A stretch of 64,000 nt of DNA from Mycobacterium sp. 852002-51961_SCH5331710 (GTDB lineage Bacteria; Actinomycetota; Actinomycetes; Mycobacteriales; Mycobacteriaceae): NCBI RefSeq assembly GCF_001665535.1, contig NZ_LZSQ01000069.1, positions 120,767 to 184,766 of the forward strand, in the 5' to 3' direction. A program made the translations under genes and the position numbers. Under the pieces are notes generated by a model, which was not told the DNA's origin, searched no databases, and saw only the letters and a program-made list of their open reading frames with translations. Every line of letters begins with the position of its first letter. The stretch's first letter is position 1. Of this stretch, positions 46,057 through 54,921 are shown in pieces.

Positions 46057-47163
46057 TCAGGGAACGATGCTGGCGCGAACGTCGCACTTGTGCTCGGCGG
46101 CGGCGAACGCCTCGTTGATGTCGTCGAGCGGATACTGCGCTGCAGCCAGCCGGTGCAGGGGGAGGACGTCCTGGTGCTGTTCGAGGAAGGTCAGCGCCCG
46201 CGACAGCACCGGCGGTTCGTACAGCGAGACCCCGACCATCGTCTTGTTGGCAAAAACGAACCGTGACGGGTCGAATTCGAAGGTCTTGCCGATGTTGATG
46301 TTTCCGATCTCGACGTAACGGCCGAACTGGCCCAGCATCTTGAGGCCCTCGTCGATGGCGGACGGGTGGCCGACGACCTCGACCACGACGTCGGCGCCGT
46401 AACCGTCGGTCAGGTCGCGGATGATCTTCGCGCGGTCCTTCACCGTGGCGGCCGCGTTGATGTCGATCACCGCGTCGGCGCCGAACGCGGTTGCCAGCTC
46501 GAGCCGTTCGGGCACCCCGTCGATGGCGATGACCCGACCGGCGCCGCGGGCCTTGGCGACCGCGACCGCATACAGTCCCAGCGCGCCGGCGCCCTGCACG
46601 ACGACGGTCTCGCCGAGTTGCTGGTCCACGCGCTCGAGGCCGTACATCACCTGGGACAGCGCACAGTTGGCGCCCGACGCGATGTCGTCGCTGACCCGGT
46701 CGGGCACGGTGTACACGACCGCCCCGGCCGGAAGCAGGAAGTAGTCGGCGTAGCCGCCGACGAAGTAGGGCGGCGCGTCGGCGCGTCCGAGCATGGCCAT
46801 CCCGAGGTTCAGGCACGCGTTGCGCCTGCCCGCCAGGCAGTTTCGGCACCGGTGGCAGGAAAAGAAGTAGGGGAACACCACCCGGCTGCCCTTCGCCAGC
46901 GGTGCGCCGTTCGAGTCCGCCGTGACCCCGTCACCGAGTTCCGATACCGTGCCGACCATTTCGTGACCGAGCACCGTCGGAAGCTGTCCCCCCAGGCCGC
47001 GGGTGGCGAAGGTGCCGTGCCACGCGTGCAGGTCCGATCCGCAGATGTTGGTCCTGGTGACCTTGATCAGGATCTCGCCGCGGCCGACCTCGGCCAGGTT
47101 CACGGTCTCGATCTCGAATGGCTTTCCGGGCGCGTCGAAGCGCGCGATACGTCCTGTGAACAA
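46057..47163 (-). CDS. Zinc-dependent alcohol dehydrogenase
   Basis: 368 aa MDR enzyme. Catalytic zinc ligands Cys41 (NICGSDLHAWHG) and His67-Glu68 (LGHEM), structural zinc set Cys103, Cys106, Cys109, Cys117, and NAD loop VVQGAGALGLYAVAVAKARGAG. Oxidises an alcohol to an aldehyde or ketone. It lies 14 bases before the aldehyde dehydrogenase gene. Confidence 0.92.
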   Translation of the reverse strand: MFTGRIARFDAPGKPFEIETVNLAEVGRGEILIKVTRTNICGSDLHAWHGTFATRGLGGQLPTVLGHEMVGTVSELGDGVTADSNGAPLAKGSRVVFPYFFSCHRCRNCLAGRRNACLNLGMAMLGRADAPPYFVGGYADYFLLPAGAVVYTVPDRVSDDIASGANCALSQVMYGLERVDQQLGETVVVQGAGALGLYAVAVAKARGAGRVIAIDGVPERLELATAFGADAVIDINAAATVKDRAKIIRDLTDGYGADVVVEVVGHPSAIDEGLKMLGQFGRYVEIGNINIGKTFEFDPSRFVFANKTMVGVSLYEPPVLSRALTFLEQHQDVLPLHRLAAAQYPLDDINEAFAAAEHKCDVRASIVP

Positions 47164-47184
47164 CAGACAGTTCCCTTCGGTGGC

Positions 47185-48762
47185 TCAGCGGCTCAGCGGT
47201 TCGGCCGCGAAGCGTTCGCGCAGTTGACGTTTCAGCAGCTTGCCGCTCGGATTCTTCGGCAGTGCGTCGACGAAGTGGACGTGCTTGGGGGTCTTGAACC
47301 CGGCCAGATGCTGCCGGCAATGCGCGATCAGGTCATCCTCGGTCAGGTCGGCGCCCTCGCGGGACACCACCGCGGCGACCACGGTCTCGACCCACGTCGG
47401 ATGGGGAAGGCCGAAGACCGCGACCTCCTGAACCCCGTTGTGCCGGTAAAGAACTTCCTCGACCTCGCGGCTGGCGACATTCTCGCCGCCCGTCTTGATC
47501 ATGTCCTTCTTGCGGTCGACCACGTGCAGCAGGCCGTATTCGTCGTAGTAACCGAGATCGCCGGAGTGGAACCAACCGCCGCGGAACGCCTCCGCCGTCT
47601 TGGCCGGGTCGTCGAGATAGCCGAGCATCAGATGGGGGCTGCGGTGGGCGATCTCACCCACCACGCCTGGGGCGACCGGGGCGTCGTCCTCGTCGAGGAT
47701 CGTCGTCTCGACGTTGACCACCGGGCGTCCCGCCGAACCGGCGTGGGTGTCCTGCTCGTCGGGTCCGAGCGCGGACGCCAGCGGTGCCAACTCGGTCTGG
47801 CCGTAGAAGTTCCACAACCTCAGGTTCGGCAGCCGGTCCCGGATCTCGGCGAGGATCTCGATCGGCATCGCCGAAGCGCCGTAGTAGCCCTTGCGCAGGC
47901 TCGACAGATCGACCTCGTCGAACACCGGACAACGCAACAGGCTGATCCAGACCGTCGGAGGCGCGAAGTAGTTGGTCACCCCGTAGCGGGCGATCGCGCG
48001 CAGCACCGTTTCGGGATCGGGCCCGGGCAGGATGATGCTGGTCGCGCCGAGATAGATGTCGGTGGCCAGGAAGTTGTCCAGCTGCGCGCAGTGATACAGC
48101 GGCAGCGAATGGATTTCGACGTCGTCGCCGGCCATCGAACCGGCGACGATGGTGCTGACGTACTGCCACATCAGGCTGCGGCTCGTGTGCATCGCGCCCT
48201 TGGGCCGCGACTCCGTGCCGCTGGTGTACATCAACCGCAGCAGCTGGTCGTCGTCGATGCGGGGATTCGGCGCGGGGGCCGTGGTGGACAGCCACTGCGC
48301 GAAGTCGTCCCAGCCCGGCGGAACGCTCTGTCCGGGCCGGACGATCGCGGCCCTGGTGCGAACCGCTCCGTCGATGCGCATGGCGTCCTGCGCGACGCCT
48401 GTCAGCTCGGCTTCGACGATGAAGCCCTCTGCCTTGCTGTGGCCGAGGATGTAGGCGATCTCCTCGGCCGTCAGCATGAAGTTGACCGGCACCAACACCA
48501 CCGCGGCGCGGGCGGTGGCGAAGGCGAGCACCGCATACTGCCAACAGTTGCGCGCCAGCAGCGCCACCCGATCACCGGGACGGAAGCCGTTGTCCTGCAA
48601 CGCCGCCGCGGCCCGGTCAACGAGCTGGTCGAACTCGGCGAACGTCAACACCGTGTCGCCATCGATGATCGCGGTCTTGTCGGGTTGCCTGCGGGCCGAG
48701 CGGCGTGGGATGTCGCCCAGAGTGTGGCTGCGAGCCTGCTCCACCACCGCATCCAGATCCAT
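47185..48762 (-). CDS. Acyl-CoA synthetase (AMP-binding, FadD-type)
   Basis: 525 aa from ATG 48762 (ATG 48780 is also in frame). AMP-binding motif MYTSGTESRPKGAMHTSRS, FYGQTE, GWFHSGDLGYYDEYG and the C-terminal catalytic Lys in KNPSGKLLKRQLRERF. Activates a carboxylic acid to its CoA thioester with ATP. First gene of the 12-kb leftward operon; the very long frame continuing upstream on this strand is a shadow of the divergent monooxygenase. Confidence 0.9.
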   Translation of the reverse strand: MDLDAVVEQARSHTLGDIPRRSARRQPDKTAIIDGDTVLTFAEFDQLVDRAAAALQDNGFRPGDRVALLARNCWQYAVLAFATARAAVVLVPVNFMLTAEEIAYILGHSKAEGFIVEAELTGVAQDAMRIDGAVRTRAAIVRPGQSVPPGWDDFAQWLSTTAPAPNPRIDDDQLLRLMYTSGTESRPKGAMHTSRSLMWQYVSTIVAGSMAGDDVEIHSLPLYHCAQLDNFLATDIYLGATSIILPGPDPETVLRAIARYGVTNYFAPPTVWISLLRCPVFDEVDLSSLRKGYYGASAMPIEILAEIRDRLPNLRLWNFYGQTELAPLASALGPDEQDTHAGSAGRPVVNVETTILDEDDAPVAPGVVGEIAHRSPHLMLGYLDDPAKTAEAFRGGWFHSGDLGYYDEYGLLHVVDRKKDMIKTGGENVASREVEEVLYRHNGVQEVAVFGLPHPTWVETVVAAVVSREGADLTEDDLIAHCRQHLAGFKTPKHVHFVDALPKNPSGKLLKRQLRERFAAEPLSR

Positions 48763-48796
48763 GGCGGGCAGCGTAAGCATGTCTGGCGTGGGGCGA

Positions 48797-48833
48797 GGGA
48801 CCGATGTCCCGCTCAGTAGGCAGGGCACTGCCC
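48797..48833. promoter_or_regulatory. Two inverted repeats in the divergent fadD / monooxygenase promoter region
   Basis: GGGAC-cgat-GTCCC at 48797-48810 and GGGCA-c-TGCCC at 48823-48833. Neither has the CCG-N5-CGG layout of the island palindrome. Candidate operators for either direction. Confidence 0.35.
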
Positions 48834-48858
48834 GGTCGGCCGTGCTGCGCCGATACTT

Positions 48859-50793
48859 GTGCCCGTGACTGCAGACGCTCGAGCAATACCGTCGCCGCAC
48901 GCCGCGGATGTCGACCGCGATGAACTGAGGGCGAACCTCGCTCAGGCGGACCCCGGCGTCCTGGTCGCGGTGCTGGCGCAGCTGACGGGTGACCCGTCGG
49001 TGCTCGACCGGTTCGGGCCCAAGATCACGCACATCCCCGATCCGCCCGAGCGCGCCGGCATCACCGACGCCGACACCATGGCGGCGCTTGTCGGTGCGGT
49101 CGTCTCGGCGCTGTCCTCGCCGCGGGCCGAAGGGGCGATGGCCGCCGACGACATCGATCTGTTCACCCGCGCGCTGCCGGTGGCGCTCGGCTCCGACGTC
49201 GACGACGAGTTCGTTCCGCTCCTGCTCGAGCAGGGCGGTTTTCACCTCTCCCAGCCGACGTTGCCGCGCACCGTGCCGATCCCGCCGACGACGAATGTCG
49301 CGATCGTCGGCGCGGGCATCGCGGGCATCATCACCGCGCTGGCCGCAGCCGACGCCGGGGTGCGGTATCAGATCTTCGACCGCAACGACGAGGTCGGCGG
49401 CACCTGGTTGACGACGAAGTATCCCGGTATCGGTGTCGACACGCCGTCGGCGTACTACTCGCTGTCGCGGGAGGTCAACCCCGACTGGTCGAGCTACTAC
49501 CCGCAGGGCGCGGAATACCAGGACTACCTGGTGTCGCTCGCCGACAGGCACGGACTGCGTGAGCACACCCGGTTCGGCACCGAGGTCGAGGCGCTGTGGT
49601 GGGACGACGCGCGAAACCAGTGGCAGATTCATGCGGTCGACCGCGACGGGAACCGCGACGTCAGCTACGCCCGAGTGGTCGTCACCGCCGCCGGCTATCT
49701 CAACCGGCCACGGTTTCCCGATGTTGCCGGCCGAGAATCGTTCGAGGGCACCAGTATTCACTCGGCGCTGTGGGATCCTTCGCTGGACCTCACCGGTAAG
49801 CGGGTCGCCGTCATCGGCGCGGGATGCACGGCCGTACAGATCGTCGACGCGTGTGTGGACGAGGTCGAACACCTGACCGTGTTCCAACGGCAACCACACT
49901 GGGTGGCTCCGCGAAAGCGGTTGTCCGACGATGTCCCCGAATTCCGACGGTTCCTCGGACGGCACGTGCCGTATTACGCGAACTGGCACCGGCTCAAGTC
50001 CTATTGGGCGACGGCCGACAACAACTATCCGGTCATCCTGCGCGACCCCGAGTGGGCGAAGGACCATTTGTCGATCTCGCAAGCCAACGACGTCCTGCTG
50101 CAGATGTGCTTGGAGTACATCAACGAGACGTTCGGCGAGGGATCGGAATTGGCGAAGAAGGTCACCCCCGACTTCGCGCCGTACGGTAAGCGCATCATTC
50201 GCGACCCGGGCGGCTACTACGCAGCGCTGACGCGGGGGCACGTCGACGTGGAGGCGAGCGAACCGGCCGCCGTCAACGCCGCAGGCATCGTCACAGAAGA
50301 CGGTCGGCAGATCGATCTCGATGTGATCATCTACGCCACCGGCTATCACCTCGACTTCCTGTCCACGGTCGACATCCGCGGTCGCGACGGCAGGACACTG
50401 CGCGAGGAGTGGGGCGACAGTCCCCGCGCGTACCGCGGCGGCACGGTGCCGGGCTTCCCGAACCTGTTCATCACCTCGGCGCCCAACTACAGCCCGGGCC
50501 ACGGTGCGGGCGCCAACTTCTCGATGGAGGTGCTCGCGCACTACATCGTTGAGTGTCTGCAACTGCTCGCGCTGCGCGATGCCGACACCATCGAGGTGAC
50601 GCGGGAGGCCTACGACGATTACGTCGCGCAGATCGACGAGGCGATGTCGCGGACGGTGTGGTGCCACACCCCGAACGCGCACACCTACTACCGTTCGGCA
50701 TCCGGTCGCGTGGTCGTCGCGACGCCGTACCGCCTGGTCGACATCTGGCACCAGCATCGCGCGCCCGTCGAAGAACACTTCGTGATCCGATGA
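48859..50793 (+). CDS. HAPMO-like Baeyer-Villiger monooxygenase
   Basis: 644 aa from GTG 48859 (GTG 48865 also possible). About 145 extra N-terminal residues precede the first Rossmann motif (VAIVGAGIAGIITALAAADAG), as in 4-hydroxyacetophenone monooxygenase. The Baeyer-Villiger fingerprint FEGTSIHSALWD and second GAGCTA Rossmann motif follow. It converts a ketone to an ester or lactone with NADPH and O2. Position next to steroid genes suggests a steroid ketone (for instance at C17) or a side-chain ketone. Its stop overlaps the next ATG. Confidence 0.9.
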   Translation: MPVTADARAIPSPHAADVDRDELRANLAQADPGVLVAVLAQLTGDPSVLDRFGPKITHIPDPPERAGITDADTMAALVGAVVSALSSPRAEGAMAADDIDLFTRALPVALGSDVDDEFVPLLLEQGGFHLSQPTLPRTVPIPPTTNVAIVGAGIAGIITALAAADAGVRYQIFDRNDEVGGTWLTTKYPGIGVDTPSAYYSLSREVNPDWSSYYPQGAEYQDYLVSLADRHGLREHTRFGTEVEALWWDDARNQWQIHAVDRDGNRDVSYARVVVTAAGYLNRPRFPDVAGRESFEGTSIHSALWDPSLDLTGKRVAVIGAGCTAVQIVDACVDEVEHLTVFQRQPHWVAPRKRLSDDVPEFRRFLGRHVPYYANWHRLKSYWATADNNYPVILRDPEWAKDHLSISQANDVLLQMCLEYINETFGEGSELAKKVTPDFAPYGKRIIRDPGGYYAALTRGHVDVEASEPAAVNAAGIVTEDGRQIDLDVIIYATGYHLDFLSTVDIRGRDGRTLREEWGDSPRAYRGGTVPGFPNLFITSAPNYSPGHGAGANFSMEVLAHYIVECLQLLALRDADTIEVTREAYDDYVAQIDEAMSRTVWCHTPNAHTYYRSASGRVVVATPYRLVDIWHQHRAPVEEHFVIR

Positions 50794-51677
50794 CCGGCCT
50801 GCTCGCAGGCAAGACGGCGCTGGTCACCGGCAGTAGCCGAGGCATCGGACGCGCTGTGGCGCAACGCCTTTCCGCCGAGGGCGCGACTGTGGTGGTCACC
50901 GCGCGATCGTTCGAGCCGTCGGCGTCGATACGCGGCGGTGCGGCGACGGCCCTGCCGGGGACGATCGCCGAGACCGTCGAGCTGATCGAGGGGGCGGGCG
51001 GCACCGCGATCGGCATCGCCGCCGACCTCGAAGACCCCGACCAACGGGGCGGGTTGGTGGACGAGGTCGTCGAACGCGCGGGTGGGCTGGACATTCTCGT
51101 CAACAACGCGGGTTTCGCCGATTATGCCTGCGTCGAGGACATGGGCCTGGACACCTTCGACCGCACCGTCGAGCACTATCTGCGCACGCCGTTCGTGCTG
51201 ACCAAGGCCGCCGTGCCGCACATGCGGAAACGGGGTGCAGGCTGGATCGTCAACATCGGGTCGGTGACCGGTGTCGCTCCCGTGCGGCCGTACCGCGAGT
51301 ACAACAAGACGTCCGGCGACGTCGTCTACGCCTCCTGCAAGGCCGCCCTGCACCGCTTCACCCAGGGCGTGGCCGCCGAACTCCTCGACTTGAACATCGC
51401 GGTGAACTGTGTCGGCCCTTCGACGGCCATCCGCACTCCCGGTGCGGCACAACTCATTCCGGACACCTTTCCGACCGAGCCGGTCGAGTATCTGGCCGAG
51501 ACGGTGCTGGCGATGTGTCACCGGCCCGCCGCCGAGCGCACCGGGCTGGTCGCGTTCAGCCTGCACTATCCGTGGTCGCAAGGGCTGACCGTGCACACGC
51601 TCGACGGCACCGCCGAGTTGCCGCCGCTGGAACCGCCCGCGACGGCCAACCCGAACATCCTGCCCGCCGGCCTCTAG
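50790..51677 (+). CDS. Short-chain dehydrogenase/reductase
   Basis: 295 aa; ATG 50790 overlaps the monooxygenase stop (GATGA). TGSSRGIG, NNAG, Ser in NIGSVTG and the catalytic Tyr-x3-Lys in YASCK are present. The insert between the two last motifs (PVRPYREYNKTSGDVV) is longer than usual. Coupled to the monooxygenase, it may oxidise a hydroxysteroid to the ketone that the latter attacks. Confidence 0.87.
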   Translation: MTGLLAGKTALVTGSSRGIGRAVAQRLSAEGATVVVTARSFEPSASIRGGAATALPGTIAETVELIEGAGGTAIGIAADLEDPDQRGGLVDEVVERAGGLDILVNNAGFADYACVEDMGLDTFDRTVEHYLRTPFVLTKAAVPHMRKRGAGWIVNIGSVTGVAPVRPYREYNKTSGDVVYASCKAALHRFTQGVAAELLDLNIAVNCVGPSTAIRTPGAAQLIPDTFPTEPVEYLAETVLAMCHRPAAERTGLVAFSLHYPWSQGLTVHTLDGTAELPPLEPPATANPNILPAGL

Positions 51678-51702
51678 CGGCCCGCCGAACGTGCGCTCAG
51701 AT

Positions 51703-51724
51703 CGAAAATCCGGCTGGAATTTCG
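51703..51724. terminator. Hairpin between convergent genes
   Basis: CGAAAATCC-ggct-GGAATTTCG: 8 of 9 positions pair, 4-nt loop, 26 bases after the SDR stop and 9 before the end of the convergent Dabb-like gene. Candidate bidirectional terminator. Confidence 0.5.
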
Positions 51725-51732
51725 CGCTGATT

Positions 51733-52356
51733 TCACGCTCGGTGCGGCATGCTGCAGAAGCTGTGGCAGACCCGGTCGCGGACGATGACATCGGGGCATT
51801 CGGGGTCGAACCAGCGGTCCACATACGCCCAGTGAATGGGGTGCATGAGGTAAGGGCCGGTCAGACCCTCGAGGTCGCGGAACTCCTGCTCGAAGACGTG
51901 GGTCCACGGTGAGGTGCCGACGGCCGAGTCGACGCGACTGAGTTGCCATGTGCCGATCGAGGTGACATAGCGGGGGAGCAGGCGCAGATCGTCCTCGAAC
52001 CGCGCCACCGTCGCCTCGTCGGTGTCCGGTTGCACCCGCAGCAGCAGTGTCCGGTAGACGGTGGCGGAAATGTCTCGGGTGACGCTCGAGACGCCCGTGT
52101 AGGTGGCGCCGTTGACGCGGGCGACCTCGGGGCGGTCGAACAACGCGTCGAAAGACGGTGCCACCGAGGACCATCCGTCGGCATCACCGAACCGCAGATG
52201 CATGAGGATGTCGCCGCCGTTGCGCACGCCCGGCAGCGTCGGCTGCACCAGAGCGTGGGCCGCGCCGCTGGCCACCGACGCCTCCCGCAGCTCCTTCAGC
52301 ATGCGGTCGCGTTCGGGCGCACCGGCCACATCGATCAGCCGGATGACGCTATACAT
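51733..52356 (-). CDS. Dabb/EthD-like ferredoxin-fold protein, long form
   Basis: 207 aa from ATG 52356. Probably two tandem alpha/beta barrel units: the first ends near PEVARVNGATYTG, the second near GPYLMHPIHWAYVDRWFDPECPDVIV, a segment typical of Dabb (stress-responsive A/B barrel) proteins. No catalytic function can be assigned. Overlaps the next small gene by eight bases; the pair is divergent from the OYE-type flavoprotein, with an island palindrome between. Confidence 0.7.
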   Translation of the reverse strand: MYSVIRLIDVAGAPERDRMLKELREASVASGAAHALVQPTLPGVRNGGDILMHLRFGDADGWSSVAPSFDALFDRPEVARVNGATYTGVSSVTRDISATVYRTLLLRVQPDTDEATVARFEDDLRLLPRYVTSIGTWQLSRVDSAVGTSPWTHVFEQEFRDLEGLTGPYLMHPIHWAYVDRWFDPECPDVIVRDRVCHSFCSMPHRA

Positions 52357-52696
52357 CGCACAGTCCGTCCACATCGGTTGCCGCGGCGGCGACGCTGCGG
52401 GTGCGCTCCACGACGAGTTCGGCCACGCCGTCCCACCACGCACCGAGCGTGGCGTCGGGCCTGCCTTTCCACGTCATCTCCCACCAGGCCTGCGAGCTGG
52501 GTAGCGACCACGTCACGGTGACCACGTTGGTTTGGTCGTCGAACCATATCGGTGGGCTGACGAGCACGTCGCGAAGCGTCATCCCGCGATCGCGCGCACC
52601 CGGCGCGTATTCGGCCAGATACGTGTCGACGAAACGCCTTGCGCATCCGGGCCGGGTGATGACCCGGTCGATGACGAACACCTCACCGTCGGCCAT
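52349..52696 (-). CDS. Small Dabb/antibiotic-monooxygenase-like protein
   Basis: 115 aa from ATG 52696. Begins with FVIDRVITRPGCARRFVDTYLAEYAPGARDRG, a dimeric alpha/beta barrel pattern, and contains VVTVTWSLPSSQAWWEM. Several Trp residues (WFDDQ, WWEMTWKG, WWDG) could line a hydrophobic pocket. Translationally coupled to the 207-aa protein. Function unknown; small barrels of this kind can be isomerases, lyases or cofactor-free oxygenases. Confidence 0.7.
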   Translation of the reverse strand: MADGEVFVIDRVITRPGCARRFVDTYLAEYAPGARDRGMTLRDVLVSPPIWFDDQTNVVTVTWSLPSSQAWWEMTWKGRPDATLGAWWDGVAELVVERTRSVAAAATDVDGLCDV

Positions 52697-52738
52697 GGCC
52701 CGACAGTAGAGCGCCGGCGTCCGTGGTGCCGATGACGC

Positions 52739-52753
52739 TCCCGGCCATCGGGA
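52739..52753. promoter_or_regulatory. Recurrent island palindrome, site 3
   Basis: TCCCG-gccat-CGGGA: perfect 5-bp arms, core CCG-GCCAT-CGG. Located midway between the divergent 115-aa gene (start 52696) and the OYE-family gene (start 52797). Confidence 0.6.
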
Positions 52754-52796
52754 CGACACGGTTGACCGCCGCCGCGGTGGGGAGCACCGTGGTCCG

Positions 52797-54002
52797 ATGA
52801 CCGTTGAGACGCTGGACCCGTTCGCGCCGTCCCGGCTCGGTCCGGTGAAGCTGCGCAACCGGGTCATCAAGGCCGCGACGTCAGAGGGCCGTTCGCCCGA
52901 CGGCATGGTCACCGACGACCTGATCGACTTCCACGTCGCATTCGCCAAGGGCGGCGTGGGCATGACGACGGTCGCGTACTGCTGCGTCTCAAAAGAGGGC
53001 GCCAGCGCACCCGGCCAGATCGTGATGAGCCCGGCGGCGCTGCCCGGACTGCGCAGGCTCACCGATGCCGTGCACGCGACAGGCGCGGCGATCTCGGCGC
53101 AGCTCGGCCACGCTGGCGTCGTCGCTCCGAAGAAGTTGACCGGCGTCACGGCCGTCGCCCCCAGCCGCTTCGTCAACCCCACCTCCTTCGCCTACTGTCG
53201 CGAGATCACCCGCGACGAGATCCGTGACGTGATCGGACAATTCGCGACAGCGGCGCAGGTGGCCATCGACTCCGGCTTCGACGCCGTCGAACTGCACTTC
53301 GGCCATCTCTACCTGCCGAGCTCGTTCCTCAGTGCGCGGATCAACCGGCGCCGCGACGAATACGGCGGTTCGATCGACAACCGGTCGCGGTTGGTCCGCG
53401 AAATCGCGACCCGGGTCCGAGACGTCGTGAAGAACCAGATCGCGGTCATCGCGAAACTCGACATGGACGACGGGCTGCCCGGCAGCATCTGGATCGACGA
53501 GGCCCTGCGGACCGCGCAACTGCTCGACGCCGACTCCGCGCTGGACGCCATCGAGCTGACCCAGGGTTCCTCGGTCTACAAACCGATGTACCTGTTCCGG
53601 GGCGATGTCCCGGTCAAGGAATTCGCCGAGGTGATGCCGTCCGCGCTGCGGCCCGGCGTCCGCCTCGCAGGCAAGCGGGTCATGGGCAGTTACCCGTACC
53701 GGGATCTCTACATGCTCGACGCGGCACGGCAGTTCGTGCCGGTGGTCCGCAACACCAAGCTGATCCTGCTGGGCGGCATCACGAACTACCAGCATCTCCA
53801 GACAGGGCTGCGTGAGGGCTTCGACTTCATGGCGATGGGCAGGGCACTGCTGCGTGAACCCGACCTCGTCAACGCGATGATCGCCGACCACGACACGCGC
53901 AGCCGCTGCAACCACAACAACAAGTGCATGGTCACGGTGTTCGGCCGGACCCACTGCGTGCTCGACCCGCACCAGCGCTACGGCCCGGTGCCGAAGGTCT
54001 AG
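52797..54002 (+). CDS. Old-yellow-enzyme family NADH:flavin oxidoreductase
   Basis: 401 aa. FMN barrel markers: KLRNRVIKAATSEGR at the N-terminus, QLGHAG, and the substrate-site segment SARINRRRDEYGGSIDNRSR. Near the C-terminus RCNHNNKCMVTVFGRTHC resembles the iron-sulfur segment of dienoyl-CoA reductases, but the second Cys of the first CxxC is Asn, so the cluster is probably incomplete. The FAD/NAD C-terminal domain of dienoyl-CoA reductases is absent. It likely reduces an activated C=C bond, possibly an enone of a steroid. Confidence 0.85.
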   Translation: MTVETLDPFAPSRLGPVKLRNRVIKAATSEGRSPDGMVTDDLIDFHVAFAKGGVGMTTVAYCCVSKEGASAPGQIVMSPAALPGLRRLTDAVHATGAAISAQLGHAGVVAPKKLTGVTAVAPSRFVNPTSFAYCREITRDEIRDVIGQFATAAQVAIDSGFDAVELHFGHLYLPSSFLSARINRRRDEYGGSIDNRSRLVREIATRVRDVVKNQIAVIAKLDMDDGLPGSIWIDEALRTAQLLDADSALDAIELTQGSSVYKPMYLFRGDVPVKEFAEVMPSALRPGVRLAGKRVMGSYPYRDLYMLDAARQFVPVVRNTKLILLGGITNYQHLQTGLREGFDFMAMGRALLREPDLVNAMIADHDTRSRCNHNNKCMVTVFGRTHCVLDPHQRYGPVPKV

Positions 54003-54012
54003 TTCGAGGGCC

Positions 54013-54921
54013 TCACAACAACTTCGCGAGTTCTTGCGTCGCTTGGCGCCGCGCCTCGTGAGCGATGTCGAGCATCGGCATCGTCATGAAACCGTGGATC
54101 CCGCCCTCGAAAGTGCACCGCGCCACGGGCACACCCGCGGCTTCCAACGCGTCGGCGTAGGCCACGCCCTCGTCTCGCAACGGATCATGACCCGCGATCA
54201 CCACCACCGCCGGCGGCAGACCGTCGAGGCGTGCCTGCAGCGGCGACGCATACGGGTGGGTGCGGTCGGCGGGGGAGGGCGCGTACTGGTCCCAGTACCA
54301 TTGCAGCGCCGGCCGCGGATTGTAGAAACCCTTGCCGTAGCGCCGGTATGACTCGGTTTCGAAGTCCGCGGCGATCATCGGGTAGATCAGCAATTGCGCG
54401 GAGAGGGCGGGCCCGCCGCGGTCGCGCGCCATCAGCGTGGTGACCGCCGCGAGGTTGCCTCCGGCGCTGTCACCCGCCACCGCGAGCCTGTCCGGGTCGC
54501 CACCGAACTCCGCGGCGTGCTCGGCCGCCCACCGCGTCGCCGCGTAGACGTCCTCCGTCGCGGCCGGCCATCTGCTCTCAGGCGCGAGCCGGTAGTCCAC
54601 CGAGATGACCACCGCGGAAAGAAGATTCGCCAGGTTGCGGCACAGCCCGTCGTGGCTGTCGAGGTCGCAGAACACGAATCCACCGCCGTGGGCGTACACC
54701 ACCACCGGAACCGGGACATCCGACACCGGTCGGTAGATCCGGACCGGGACATCGCCGGCTACGGTCACGTCGTCGACCGATCCGACGGCCTCGGGCTGTG
54801 CCGGAGGCACGAACCGCGATCGGATCGTCGCTCGCGCCTGCGCGCCGGTCATGGTGTGCACCGGCGGAAATCCGGAGTCCAGCGCCTCGATCAGGTCGGC
54901 GATCTGCGGATCGAGTGTCAC
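54013..54921 (-). CDS. Alpha/beta hydrolase, HSL family
   Basis: 302 aa from GTG 54921, which overlaps the stop of the IclR gene (GTGA). YAHGGGFVFCD oxyanion block, VAGDSAGGNLAAV nucleophile, Asp in AGHDPLRDEG and His in EGGIHGFM. Clear paralogue in type of the hydrolase at 36901-37830. Cytoplasmic esterase/lactonase. Coupling to the regulator suggests it acts on, or produces, the regulator's ligand; this is inference. Confidence 0.87.
   Translation of the reverse strand: MTLDPQIADLIEALDSGFPPVHTMTGAQARATIRSRFVPPAQPEAVGSVDDVTVAGDVPVRIYRPVSDVPVPVVVYAHGGGFVFCDLDSHDGLCRNLANLLSAVVISVDYRLAPESRWPAATEDVYAATRWAAEHAAEFGGDPDRLAVAGDSAGGNLAAVTTLMARDRGGPALSAQLLIYPMIAADFETESYRRYGKGFYNPRPALQWYWDQYAPSPADRTHPYASPLQARLDGLPPAVVVIAGHDPLRDEGVAYADALEAAGVPVARCTFEGGIHGFMTMPMLDIAHEARRQATQELAKLL

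Noticed and set aside
47185..50778. A 1197-codon open frame on the minus strand through fadD and the divergent monooxygenase
   Set aside because: Only the left part (47185-48762) has acyl-CoA ligase sequence. The rest is a compositional shadow of the plus-strand monooxygenase in this GC-rich DNA.
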